64,000 bases of DNA, from positions 186,001 through 250,000 of the forward strand of contig NZ_JARCHV010000002.1 of the NCBI RefSeq assembly GCF_028890485.2, given 5' to 3'. The position numbers and the translations under genes are program-made. Source of the DNA: Planococcus sp. SK3692 (GTDB lineage: Bacteria; Bacillota; Bacilli; Bacillales_A; Planococcaceae). Below, piece after piece: positions 42,776 to 52,400 of the stretch. Within the stretch, counting starts at the first letter, position 1. The number at the start of each line of letters is the position of its first letter. The notes beneath the pieces are model-generated. The model saw only the letters and a program-made list of their open reading frames with translations, had not been told where the DNA came from and searched no databases.

Positions 42776-43783
42776 ATGACTTATAGCAAAGTTTTGACGA
42801 CTGCAGCACTTACTGCAGCTTTGGCTCTTGGAGCAATTTTACCGACTGGCGCAGCCTCTGCAGCTGAACTTACTGAAGACAATTCTTACCGCATTTTTGG
42901 CAGCGATCGCTACCAGACAAGCCTAGAGGTTTCATGGGAAGGATGGGAAGATGGAGAAGCAGAAACAGTTGTAGTCGCCACAGGAGCGGATTTCCCGGAT
43001 GCTTTGGCTGCAACACCGCTGGCATCTTCATATTACTCTCCTTTGCTTCTGACGAAAAAAGATTCACTGCCTACTGGATTTGCAGATGAGCTGAAGCGCC
43101 TTGGCGCCAAGAAAGTTATCTTGGTAGGTGGAACTGGCGCGATTTCTGAAAAAGTGCAAACTCAAATTAAAAACCTTGGCATCTCTGTAGAACGCATTAC
43201 AGGGAAAAATCGTTATGAGACAGCAGTGAACATTGCAGAAAAAGTAGGTGTGAAAGAGGCGATTTATGTCGCGACTGGAGCAAACTTTGCTGATTCCTTG
43301 TCGATTTCCCCAGTTGCAGGATTTTATGAAGATCCGATTCTACTCGTTCCAGCTACAGGAGCTGTACCAGCAGTAGTTGCAGATTTCATCAACAACAACC
43401 AGCCGGATTGGCCACTTGTCATTGGTGGCGAAAAAGCTGTAGGCCCAGCTGTTGAGGAATTGTTCGAGGCAGAACCGGTTCGCCTTTCGGGTCCAACTCG
43501 CTATGATACAAATAAAGCCTTTAATGACTTCGCTTTAGAAGAAGGTTGGATTGAAGATTCATCTTTCCTCTTCATCTCAACAGGTACGAACTATCCAGAT
43601 GCATTGTCTGGCAGCGCATTAGCTTCACTGCTTCCAGCGCAATTGGTTTTAACTGCACCAAACCCGACTGCAGCATCGAAACAACAAATCCAGAACTATG
43701 AAACGCCAGATTCTTTCTACACAATTTTAGGCGGAGAGAAAGCCGTTTCTTCTGAAACATTGAAACAACTATTTGCAAAATAA
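42776..43783 (+). CDS. Cell wall-binding repeat 2 (CWB2) secreted protein
   Basis: 335 residues. A signal peptide (ALGAILPTGAASAAE, cleavage after ASA-A) precedes three CWB2 repeats, each about 95 residues, with hallmarks RIFGSDRYQTSLEV, ITGKNRYETAVNI and LSGPTRYDTNKAF, and the partner strands ILVGGTGAIS, VIGGEKAVG and ILGGEKAVS. CWB2 modules bind wall polymers non-covalently. No catalytic domain is attached, so it may be an S-layer-like or wall-decorating protein. ATG 42758 is also possible, giving MGKRIT in front, but 42776 has GGGGA at 11 bases. Confidence 0.88.
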   Translation: MTYSKVLTTAALTAALALGAILPTGAASAAELTEDNSYRIFGSDRYQTSLEVSWEGWEDGEAETVVVATGADFPDALAATPLASSYYSPLLLTKKDSLPTGFADELKRLGAKKVILVGGTGAISEKVQTQIKNLGISVERITGKNRYETAVNIAEKVGVKEAIYVATGANFADSLSISPVAGFYEDPILLVPATGAVPAVVADFINNNQPDWPLVIGGEKAVGPAVEELFEAEPVRLSGPTRYDTNKAFNDFALEEGWIEDSSFLFISTGTNYPDALSGSALASLLPAQLVLTAPNPTAASKQQIQNYETPDSFYTILGGEKAVSSETLKQLFAK

Positions 43784-43789
43784 TACCTG

Positions 43790-43820
43790 AAAATGCCTGC
43801 CAACCGGCAGGCATTTTTTT
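43790..43820 (+). terminator. Intrinsic terminator
   Basis: AAATGCCTGCC/GGCAGGCATTT with a T-run. Confidence 0.88.
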
Positions 43821-43915
43821 CTCAGTAAAAGCAAAAAGCTAATTCTTGTATAGAAGATTAGGTATAATGAATCCATTGCAAGAAATAAAGCGAGCAGCAA
43901 TTGACGGAGGTACCA

Positions 43916-44752
43916 ATGGAAAAAGAAATGGTGTTATTCGGTAAACGAGTGGAAGAAGAAAAATATATGATTGCGGAATTGATTCAGGAAGAGCGGCACG
44001 CAGATTTGTCGAAAGAAATGGTGGAAGAAAATCGCCAATTTTCGGAGCTGGTGTTGCAAGAACGTGTTCGCTTCATTGAATTGCTTGGGAAATCCTTGCA
44101 GAACAGCTGCCGTGAAGAAGAAATCATGGCGGATATGGCAAAGTGGGGAACCGCCACCGGGAACTTTTTCTTGGAGCACGGCATGACCTTGGATGTGGCG
44201 CTTGCTGAAACGGCATTGTACCGGAAGCATATTGCGACCTTGATCAAAAGTGAAGGGCGCCGCTTGGCTATTTCCCCGGAAATAACTTATGACGCAGCGG
44301 AAGTATTGCATGCGCTATTGGACCATGCAACGTATTCCTATACACATGCGTATACGACATCTTATCAACGCAATTTGGCGACAGCGCGACAGGAGTTTCT
44401 GGAATTATCGGCACCTGTCGTTCCAATCAGTGATTCAGTCGCCATTTTGCCGCTTGTCGGCAGCATCGAAATCGACCGGGCGCGTTATATTTTGGAGCGC
44501 ACGCTCTTATCGGCCAGTGAATTGAAAATCAATACATTGATTGTCGATTTATCAGGAGTTATCCGGGTCGATACGATGGTCGCGGAACAAGTTATCAAAA
44601 TCATCCAGTCGCTGGAATTGATCGGTGTCAAAGCGGTGTTGACGGGGATCCGGCCGGAAACGGCGCAATCTTTGACGACGCTCGGCGTGGATGTGCGGAC
44701 ATTGAATATTGGGGGCAGTTTGAAGCGCGCCCTGGAAAACGTCTATAATTGA
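43916..44752 (+). CDS. RsbR-family stressosome protein (STAS domain)
   Basis: 278 residues. The N-terminal helical half is a degenerate globin-like sensor as in RsbRB/C/D. The C-terminal STAS domain has DLSGVIRVDTMVAEQVIKI and LTGIRPETAQ, the positions where RsbT phosphorylates RsbR paralogues (Ser/Thr in both). These proteins build the stressosome that releases RsbT and activates sigma B. GGAGGTACC sets ATG 43916. It is not next to rsb operon genes, as is common for RsbR paralogues, but is close to several predicted sigma-B targets. Confidence 0.88.
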   Translation: MEKEMVLFGKRVEEEKYMIAELIQEERHADLSKEMVEENRQFSELVLQERVRFIELLGKSLQNSCREEEIMADMAKWGTATGNFFLEHGMTLDVALAETALYRKHIATLIKSEGRRLAISPEITYDAAEVLHALLDHATYSYTHAYTTSYQRNLATARQEFLELSAPVVPISDSVAILPLVGSIEIDRARYILERTLLSASELKINTLIVDLSGVIRVDTMVAEQVIKIIQSLELIGVKAVLTGIRPETAQSLTTLGVDVRTLNIGGSLKRALENVYN

Positions 44753-44798
44753 AAAAGCTTCGCGGACCCGGAAACAACGGATCTGCGAAGCTTTTTTT
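44753..44798. terminator. Bidirectional terminator
   Basis: AAAAAGCTTCGC/GCGAAGCTTTTT with an internal partial stem (GGACCCG/CGGATCT); shared by convergent genes and overlapping the dapA stop. Confidence 0.85.
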
Positions 44799-45687
44799 AA
44801 TTGGTGACCGCGTCTTGTTTAGGGGACGGCAGGAATTGCTGCAAGGTAGCAGTTTCTTCTTCTGTTAATGCGAGCATCGGCAAGCGTACGCCGCCAACCG
44901 GGACGCCCAATAGGTTGAGCGCCGCTTTGACCGGGCTTGGGCTCGGTGCTGCGAACAACGCTTTCATCGTCGGCAGCAATTTGCGGTGAAGCGCGGCGGC
45001 TCCAGCTGTATCGCCTGTGCGGAATAATTTGATCATCTCCTGCATGTCATTGCCGATGATGTGCGAAGCCACTGAGACAATGCCCGTTCCGCCGATAGAA
45101 AGCATCGGCAAAGTCAGGCTGTCGTCGCCGCTATAGACGGCGAAGTCGCTGCTTGTGCGTTCAATGATTTCTGAAGCGGCATCCAAATCTCCGCTCGCTT
45201 CTTTCACGCAGGTGATATTCTCGATAAGCGACAAGCGGACGATGGTATCGACCGATAGATTGACGACGCTGCGGCCCGGAATATTATAGAGCATGACCGG
45301 AAGCGCCGTCGCGTTTGCGATCGCTTTAAAATGGCGGTACATGCCTTCTTGCGATGGTTTGTTATAGTAAGGAGTGACGAGCATGACGCCATCGACGCCC
45401 GCTTGCTCTGCTTGCTGAGTCAAGGCGACCGATGCGCGTGTGTTGTTCGAGCCGGTGCCTGCGATAATTTTCGCGCGCCCGTCGGCTACAGTGACGACAT
45501 GGACGAACAGCGCCACTTTTTCATCTGTCGACAAAGTCGGCGATTCACCGGTTGTCCCGGCGACGACGATGCCGTCCGAACCGTTATTGATTAAGTATTC
45601 CACAAGATTTGTTGTTGCCTGAAAATCGATTTCACCGTCTGAGTCGAATGGCGTCGCCATCGCAGTGATCACTTGACCGAATTTCAT
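44797..45687 (-). CDS. dapA: 4-hydroxy-tetrahydrodipicolinate synthase
   Basis: 296 residues. First committed enzyme of the diaminopimelate/lysine pathway, joining pyruvate and aspartate semialdehyde. Signature blocks: GTTGESPTLS (residues about 45-54), LYNIPGRS with the catalytic Tyr, and the Schiff-base lysine in CVKEASGD. ATG 45687 follows AAAGGGTGTG. A lysine riboswitch and its terminator lie upstream, so expression should fall when lysine is plentiful. No other lysine gene is nearby. Confidence 0.95.
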   Translation of the reverse strand: MKFGQVITAMATPFDSDGEIDFQATTNLVEYLINNGSDGIVVAGTTGESPTLSTDEKVALFVHVVTVADGRAKIIAGTGSNNTRASVALTQQAEQAGVDGVMLVTPYYNKPSQEGMYRHFKAIANATALPVMLYNIPGRSVVNLSVDTIVRLSLIENITCVKEASGDLDAASEIIERTSSDFAVYSGDDSLTLPMLSIGGTGIVSVASHIIGNDMQEMIKLFRTGDTAGAAALHRKLLPTMKALFAAPSPSPVKAALNLLGVPVGGVRLPMLALTEEETATLQQFLPSPKQDAVTN

Positions 45688-45751
45688 AGAGAACACACCC
45701 TTTTCTAAGTTTTTTTCAAAATTTAGAGGTGGGGGCCGGTCCGGAGTAAAC

Positions 45752-45785
45752 AAAAAAGCAGCAACGGGGGCCCGTTGCTGCCGTT
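45752..45785 (-). terminator. Expression-platform terminator of the lysine riboswitch
   Basis: Minus strand AACGGCAGCAACGGG/CCCGTTGCTGC then TTTTTTG. Confidence 0.8.
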
Positions 45786-45811
45786 AGAAACAATGTTTAC
45801 CAATCGTTCCT

Positions 45812-46000
45812 GTTCGTCAGATAGCCCTCCATATAGTTTCCTATATGACAGTCCGACACTTCTTCAGTGCAGAACCAGCGTACAGGAATATGAGCATCCT
45901 GCCGCTTCGGCAAATCCCCCTTTCGGCAATCGTCCTAAGAGCTCATACTCCTCGGATTGCGTACTGATGGTTTTTGCGCCTCTATCCTCGCTCCACTAAG
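45812..46000 (-). promoter_or_regulatory. Lysine riboswitch (L box) of dapA
   Basis: Read on the minus strand, the conserved core segments occur in the right order: GATAGAGGCGC (about 45975-45985), AGTACGC, TTAGGACGATTGCCGAAAG, GCTGGTTCTGCACTGAAG, ACTGTCAT, and GGAGGGCTATC closing P1 with GATAG. It precedes dapA and is followed by a terminator, as expected for lysine-controlled attenuation. Confidence 0.88.
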
Positions 46001-46142
46001 GAAGCAAGAAATTATTGAATTAGCTGTAATATAACAGAAAGAAATGGGAATGGCAAGAGAAAAAGCATTTTTTATTTTGCAAAATGTGGGAATAGAGAGC
46101 TGCGGCTTGAACTGCTACTAAAAGATCAAAGGAGGCAATCAC

Positions 46143-46739
46143 ATGGACGATCATCAAATAGACCGGCAATTGAATATCCACACGGGTGGCGAACAGATGG
46201 GCTTTAATGCGTCGATGCATGAGCACCGTTTCGAAGTGACACCCTATGCGTGGCTGGATAGATTGTTCAAGGCACACCCCTTGAAAGGAACAGGCAGGCT
46301 GGTCGATTTCGGGAGCGGCAAAGGGCGATTGAATTTTTTCGTTCATCATCTGTTCGGGACACCGTCGACAGGAGTCGAAGTCGACCCGTCGCTGCATGAG
46401 GCCTCGCTCCGGAATTTGCAGCGCTTTAAAGGGAAAGCTGACATTGAATTCATCAATGCTTACGCGCAGGATTATGAAATCCATCCGAATGACCGCTGGT
46501 TTTATTTTTTTAACCCGTTTTCCGATCCGGTGTTCATGACGGTAATAGACAGGATTTTGGCATCAGTGGCTGATCATCCACGGGAAGTCGAAGTGATTTT
46601 GTTTTATCCGGCGATCGAGTATACCGAGTTTCTTGAAAGGCGTACTGCTTTTGAATTGATCAGCGATATTGAGCTCCCACTGGAGGCCGAAGATCCACGC
46701 GAACGATTTTTGGTCTACCGTTTGCCAAGATGGGATTAA
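46143..46739 (+). CDS. SAM-dependent methyltransferase-like protein
   Basis: 198 residues. LVDFGSGKGRLNFF (about 54-67) is a class I methyltransferase motif I, followed by GVEVDPSLHE (motif II acidic residue). NPFSDP stands in the motif IV place, reminiscent of N-methyltransferases acting on protein or nucleic acid. AAAGGAGGCAATCAC sets the start. Substrate unknown. Confidence 0.75.
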   Translation: MDDHQIDRQLNIHTGGEQMGFNASMHEHRFEVTPYAWLDRLFKAHPLKGTGRLVDFGSGKGRLNFFVHHLFGTPSTGVEVDPSLHEASLRNLQRFKGKADIEFINAYAQDYEIHPNDRWFYFFNPFSDPVFMTVIDRILASVADHPREVEVILFYPAIEYTEFLERRTAFELISDIELPLEAEDPRERFLVYRLPRWD

Positions 46740-46797
46740 AGTTGCCGCTGAAATGGGTATAGCTTTATAAAATGGATGCGGAAAGAAGGTTTCGGTT

Positions 46798-47640
46798 ATG
46801 AAATGGAAAGGGCGAGCGGGCAGCAAGAATGTAGAAGACAGGAGAGGCCGCGGTGTCGGCGGGCCGGTTCTTGCGGGCGGCGGAATCGGCGGCTTGCTGA
46901 TCGTCTTGTTGATTACGTTTCTCGGAGGCGACCCGGGAGCAATACTTGGCGATGGCGGCGGGGCTTCCAGTTCGGAACCGTATGTGGCAAGTGAGCGCGA
47001 AGAAGAACTGGCCGACTTCGTATCAGTCGTCCTTGCAGATACGGAAGAGGTGTGGGCCGAAGTGTTCGCTGAAGAAGGCATGGAATATGTCGAACCGACT
47101 TTGGTGCTGTTTTCCGGAAGTGTCCAGTCAGCGTGCGGCATGGCGGGCTCTGCGACAGGGCCGTTTTACTGCCCGGCAGATTCTAAATTATACATCGACT
47201 TAAGTTTTTACGATGAACTCGAACGCCAGTTCAACGCGCCTGGTGATTTCGCGATGGCCTATGTCGTCGCGCATGAAGTCGGCCATCACGTGCAAAACTT
47301 GCTTGGCGTCCTTGGAGACGTCCAGCAGGCGCGCAATCAGCTGAGCGAGACCGAATACAATAAATTGCAAGTGCGCTTGGAACTGCAGGCGGATTATTTG
47401 TCCGGGGTATGGGCGCATCATGCGCAAGGCATGGGCTATTTAGAGGAAGGCGATCTGGAGGAAGCGTTGAATGCGGCCAGTGCGGTTGGCGACGATACGA
47501 TCCAGAAGCGAACGCGCGGCTACGCGGTTCCGGACAGCTTTACCCACGGCACATCTGAACAGCGCAAAGAATGGTTCTATCAAGGCTTCCGTGCTGGTGA
47601 TTTGAATGACGGCAATACGTTCAACGCGCCGGAACTATAA
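46798..47640 (+). CDS. Neutral zinc metallopeptidase, YpfJ family
   Basis: 280 residues. One N-terminal membrane segment (GGIGGLLIVLLITFLGG) anchors it, and the catalytic domain has YVVAHEVGHHVQN (HExxH, about residue 155) with a downstream LELQADYLSG supplying the third ligand. Cys residues in SACGMAGSATGPFYCP probably form a disulfide. Natural substrate unknown. A weak sigma-B-like element, GATTAA-N15-GGGTAT (46734-46760), precedes it. Confidence 0.9.
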   Translation: MKWKGRAGSKNVEDRRGRGVGGPVLAGGGIGGLLIVLLITFLGGDPGAILGDGGGASSSEPYVASEREEELADFVSVVLADTEEVWAEVFAEEGMEYVEPTLVLFSGSVQSACGMAGSATGPFYCPADSKLYIDLSFYDELERQFNAPGDFAMAYVVAHEVGHHVQNLLGVLGDVQQARNQLSETEYNKLQVRLELQADYLSGVWAHHAQGMGYLEEGDLEEALNAASAVGDDTIQKRTRGYAVPDSFTHGTSEQRKEWFYQGFRAGDLNDGNTFNAPEL

Positions 47641-47755
47641 GCTTTCGAAAAGATTGATATTTTACGCTTGGTAATTCATTATAAAGAATAGACAGTCTTT
47701 TTCATCGGCAACGAAAAATGAAGAAGAAATCCTATTCTATGAAGGAAGTACACTC

Positions 47756-48937
47756 ATGACAGAAGAGATAATGACGGAAGACAATATCACCCGTCTCGAA
47801 GTGGACGGCAAACAATTGATTTTGATCGGCACTGCGCACGTCTCCAAACTGAGCGCAGAGCAAGTGAAGGAAGTTGTCGAGCGTGAGCGGCCGGATTCGG
47901 TGTGCATCGAACTCGACGCCCAGCGCTACGAATCGGTTACGCAGGACAAGAAATGGAAAGAAACCGATATTTTCAAGATCATCAAGGACAAAAAAGCGAG
48001 TCTGTTATTAATGAACTTGGCCATTTCCTCGTTTCAGAACCGTTTGGCTGACCAATTCGGCATCAAGCCCGGTTCGGAAATGATTCAAGGCATCCGTTCA
48101 GCAGAAGAGACCGGAGCAGAGCTGGTTCTTGCCGACCGCAATATCCAAGTGACCTTTTCGCGCATCTGGGGCAATATCGGGCTGATGGGGAAAACTCAGC
48201 TGATTTCATCCGTCTTCTTCAGCATTTTCAGCAAGGAATCGATTTCTGAAGAGGAACTCGAGAAAATGAAGCAGCAGGATACATTGAACGCGGTAATGGA
48301 TGATTTCACCAAAGCCTTCCCGCGCATTAAAAAGCCACTTATCGATGAACGCGACCAATATTTGGCGCAAAAAATCAAAGAAGCGCCTGGCAAAAAGGTC
48401 GTCGCGGTGCTAGGTGCTGCGCATATTCCCGGGATCACGCGTGAAATCCACCAGGAGCAGGATTTAAAGGCGCTCAACGAAGTGCCGAAAAAATCGAAAT
48501 GGCCGAAGATCATCGGCTGGGCCATTCCGCTGCTCATCTTGTCGATCATTGCGTATACCTTTTATGCCAACCCGGCCGCGGGCTTTGACCAGGCGATCAG
48601 TTGGATTCTTTGGAACGGCACACTTGCCGCAATCGGGGCTGCGGTCGCTTTCGGCCATCCGCTTGCGATCCTCACCGCTTTTGTCGCCGCGCCGATTTCC
48701 TCGCTCAATCCGCTCGTTGCGGCAGGCTGGTTTTCGGGGCTCACTCAAGCCTTTGTCCGCCGGCCGAATGTCGGCGATTTTGATACCTTGTCGAAAGACG
48801 TGTTTACCGTTAAAGGCTTTTGGGACAATAAAGTGACGCGCGTCTTGCTGGTTATCGTATTGACCAATCTCGGCAGTTCACTCGGCACATTCATCGGCGG
48901 CGCGGACGTGTTGCGGCTGTTTTTCGAAAACTTATAA
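47756..48937 (+). CDS. TraB/PrgY family membrane protein
   Basis: 393 residues. The Tiki/TraB-type core shows LIGTAHVSKLS (about 22-33), a conserved Glu in SVCIELDAQRY and GAAHIPGI (about 220), ligands of a proposed metalloprotease site. The C-terminus has four membrane segments. PrgY of Enterococcus limits self-response to sex pheromone; other members are uncharacterised. AAGGAAG precedes ATG. Confidence 0.87.
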   Translation: MTEEIMTEDNITRLEVDGKQLILIGTAHVSKLSAEQVKEVVERERPDSVCIELDAQRYESVTQDKKWKETDIFKIIKDKKASLLLMNLAISSFQNRLADQFGIKPGSEMIQGIRSAEETGAELVLADRNIQVTFSRIWGNIGLMGKTQLISSVFFSIFSKESISEEELEKMKQQDTLNAVMDDFTKAFPRIKKPLIDERDQYLAQKIKEAPGKKVVAVLGAAHIPGITREIHQEQDLKALNEVPKKSKWPKIIGWAIPLLILSIIAYTFYANPAAGFDQAISWILWNGTLAAIGAAVAFGHPLAILTAFVAAPISSLNPLVAAGWFSGLTQAFVRRPNVGDFDTLSKDVFTVKGFWDNKVTRVLLVIVLTNLGSSLGTFIGGADVLRLFFENL

Positions 48938-48946
48938 ATCGCTTTA

Positions 48947-48985
48947 TGAAGCTTCTGTGGGGATCCCCGCGGAAGCTTTTTCTAT
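48947..48985 (+). terminator. Intrinsic terminator
   Basis: GAAGCTTC-TGTGGGG / CCCCGCG-GAAGCTT nested stem with TTTTTC. Confidence 0.75.
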
Positions 48986-49090
48986 AATAATTCCACATAA
49001 TAAAAATGCACTAAAAGTATAGAAAATGAATGATTTTTATTAAAAAAAGGAGTATAACTAAAGTATAAAACCGAACGGAGGCGCATGGAG

Positions 49091-49336
49091 ATGGATTTCC
49101 TGTTGATGGGGATCTTATTGTGGTCGTTGGTGATTGCCGCATTGCTGCTCGGATTGTACGGAGTTTGGAAAAGATCGTGGAAAGCGTTGTTTTGGGGAGG
49201 GCTTGCATCCCTTTTGCCGATGGGGCTGATCTTTATGGGAGATGACAGCTGGGTGTTCAAATTGAGCATCTTGCCGCCGCTCTTGATGTTTATCGGAGCG
49301 TACTTCCTGAAACAGCGGCGTCCTGAAAAAGTTTAA
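49091..49336 (+). CDS. Small membrane protein
   Basis: 81 residues with three hydrophobic segments (LLMGILLWSLVIAALLLGL, ALFWGGLASLLPMGLIFMG, LSILPPLLMFIGAYF) and a basic tail. GGAGG stands 9 bases before ATG 49091; an ATG at 49085 is closer than usual. Function unknown. Confidence 0.65.
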   Translation: MDFLLMGILLWSLVIAALLLGLYGVWKRSWKALFWGGLASLLPMGLIFMGDDSWVFKLSILPPLLMFIGAYFLKQRRPEKV

Positions 49337-49340
49337 ACGA

Positions 49341-49372
49341 GAACCGGCCGAAAATTTTCGGCCGGTTTTTGA
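49341..49372 (+). terminator. Intrinsic terminator
   Basis: AACCGGCCGAAAA/TTTTCGGCCGGTT stem. Confidence 0.88.
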
Positions 49373-49400
49373 GTGTTTAAAGTGGTGCTTTCCGATTAGT

Positions 49401-49422
49401 AGTTATACAATAGTTATACAAT
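49401..49422. promoter_or_regulatory. CarH/LitR-type operator before the RND exporter
   Basis: AGTTATACAAT is repeated exactly head-to-tail (49401-49411, 49412-49422). This 11-bp period and the ACA core fit the direct-repeat operators of CarH photoreceptors (nTnnACAn). It lies 21 bases before the RND start and overlaps the likely -10 region. The same TATACAA repeat with 11-bp spacing stands before the CarH-like gene. Confidence 0.62.
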
Positions 49423-49443
49423 AATCGGAGGGAGCAAATCCTT

Positions 49444-52400
49444 ATGCAGTATATACTCGAACGCAGTAAATTATTTATCTTTTTGATCTTAATCCTCATG
49501 CTGGTAGGAGTTTACACTTTCCTGACGCTGCCGCAGCGTGAAATTCCCGAAACACCTCCGGGACTTGTGTTGGTGTCCACGATCTTGCCGGGCGCAGAAC
49601 CGGAAGAAGTGGAAACGAGCATCACGAATCCGATTGAAAGACAGTTGCAGAGCATTGACGGGATCGCGTCGATGGATTCCATTTCAGCGAATTCGGCTTC
49701 GATCATTACATTGGAAATCGAAGATGGTGTTGAACCTGAGGGCTTGATCAATACGATCCAGCAACAGGCACAGCGCGCAGCTGGCAGTTTTCCGGACCAA
49801 GCCCAGGACATCAGCGTCGAAAAGCTGGACCTGACTTTCCCGCTGGTTTCCTATATGTTCTACGGAGACGAAGCGGAACTGGCTGAACTCGAAGAGCCGC
49901 TTGCGGATCTCTCGGATGAAGTGGAAGCGGTATCCGGAGTTGCCGGTACGCAAATCAAAGGATTGAACGGCGAGCAAGTGGTCATCGAGCTCGATGGGGA
50001 TGCGCTCGCAGAAAACCAATTGCAGCCATTCGAAGTGCTTGAAAGCCTGCAGCAAGCGAATCAGCCACTTTCTCTCGGCACCCATAGCGATGGCGAGCAG
50101 CAATTCGTCTTGACCGTGCAGCAAAGCCAAGGCATCGAAAAACTGCGTGAGCTGCAAGTTGGCCAAGCAGCCGTCCCGCTTGCTGATGTCGCATCGGTCG
50201 AATTGGCTGAAGTTCCGGCTGAAGACATCGTCACCTTCGAAGGCGAACCAGCGATTTCCTACACCGTGTTCTTGCAGACAGGACAGGATGTGCCGTCTGT
50301 CGATGACCGCGTCAGTGAAGTAATCGAAGGCTTCAATGAAGACTTGCCTGCGGGCATCTCGGCTGAACGCTATGTGTCACAGGCCGAAAATGTCAATGGG
50401 ATTTTCAGCTCGCTGTATATTTCGCTATTGATCGCGGTGCTTGCGGTGTTGGTCGTTACCACTGCAGGGCTGACGCTTTACGGTGCGTTTGCCGTAGCGC
50501 TGACGGTGCTTGCTTCAGTCTTGATCGGGCTTATCCCGATTCCATCGCTCGGCGTCGATTTAAATCAGATTTCCGTCATTGGCTTGATTATCGCCATCGG
50601 GATATTGGTCGATGACAGCATCGTCGTCAACGACAATATCCAGCGCCGCTATAAGCTCGGCGACAACGCAATGGCAGGGGCCATCAATGGTGTCAAAGAA
50701 GTTTACCCGTCGATTGTGTCATCTAGTTTGGCGATTGTTGTTACATTTTCTCCGCTCTTGTTATTATCAGGCGGAAACGGGGCGTTTATCAAAGCGCTGC
50801 CGAGTATTTTAATTACGACCATTTTGGCTTCGACGGTACTGTCGATTACACTAGTGCCGATGATGCAATATTTGCGCACGAAACGTAAAAAACGCAAAAT
50901 TTCCGATACACCGGGCTTCCTTGGCAAGCCGCTTGAAAAGCTTGCACAAGTGTATTCCGAAAAAGTATTGAAAGGCGTTTTGAAACATCCTTGGCTGACA
51001 GGGATCGGGGGATTGGTGATTGCAACAGCTCTGCTCTCGCTCGCCTTGTTCACGCCATTCGAATTCTTCCCTGAAGCGGACCGCGAGGAGGTAACGATGA
51101 ACGTGCGTCTTGCGGAAGGCACAACCATTGAAGAAACCGATGCGTTCATTCGTGAAGTGACTCAAGAAGTGGCGCAGGAAGACGGCAATGTCAATGAGAC
51201 GGCCGTGTTCACCGGTGAAGGCTTGCCGAATCTGTTTGCTTCATCCATGGATAATACTGGCGCCAATACGGGCCAAGTGGCGTTCCGCGTCGACCGGGAA
51301 GCGACTTCTGCTTCCGCCTTTATCGATAAATGGGAACCGGAACTTCGCGAACACTACCCGGATGCAGAAATCTTCCTCGACACCATTGTCCAAGGGCCGC
51401 CAGTCGGCGCACCAGTGACGGTGACAGCGACGGGTGCAGATATCAATGAGCTCGCAGCTCTTCGCGATACACTCAAAGAAGAAATGCTCGCAAACGGTGC
51501 GACCGTCGTGACCGATAACCTCGGGGCTGCCGTACCGGCGATTGAATATGTGCCGGAACGGGAAACGCTTGAAGACAATGGCATCGCCTTGTCGACGGTT
51601 ACCAATCAATTGCAGCTTCTGACACAAGGTGTCCCGCTTTATACGCTTTATGAAGGGCAGACGCCATATGACGTCGTCTTGAAGCAAGCAGGCATCACTG
51701 AAGGCGAACCGATTGACCTTGCTGATTTCAGTTTGCCAGCCTCAAGCACTGCTGCTAGCGCTGAAGAGGCAGAGGCCGGCGGCGAAGCAGGCCCGCCAGC
51801 TGCCGCACAGCCAGGACCGCCTGAATTAATCGGGCTGGACGAACTGTTGACAGCACAGGAAACAACGGCGCTTGCACAAGTGCCGCATAAATCAGGGGAC
51901 CGTGCCATCACGCTGCGTGCGTTCGGCGAAGCAGATGATTTCGAGGCGCAGATGCTCGATGTCGTCGACAATGCCCGCGCTGATTTGCCGGCTGGCTATG
52001 AACTGTCGACTGGCGGCGAGAACTCCGATCAGGAAGCATTCTTCGCTGAAATCGGCATCTTGTTCTTAGTCGTACTGCTGCTTGTTTACCTGGTCATCGC
52101 GTTCCAGTTCAAATCGTTCGGCTTGCCGTTCCTTGTATTGATTGCCGTTTACCTCGGCGTCTCGGGCGCAATCCTTGGTTTATTCCTGACACAGACGCCG
52201 CTCAGCTTCCTTGGCGTTATGGGTATCGTCTCCTTGACAGGGATTGTTGTCCGGAATGCGGTCGTACTCATCGACTTCGTGGAAACGCGCCGCCTGACGG
52301 GAGATTTCAACATCGAAGAAGCGATCATCGAATCAGGGTACGCGCGAATCAAACCGATCGTGTTGACGTCCTTGACCTCGATTGTGGCACTCTTGCCGGT

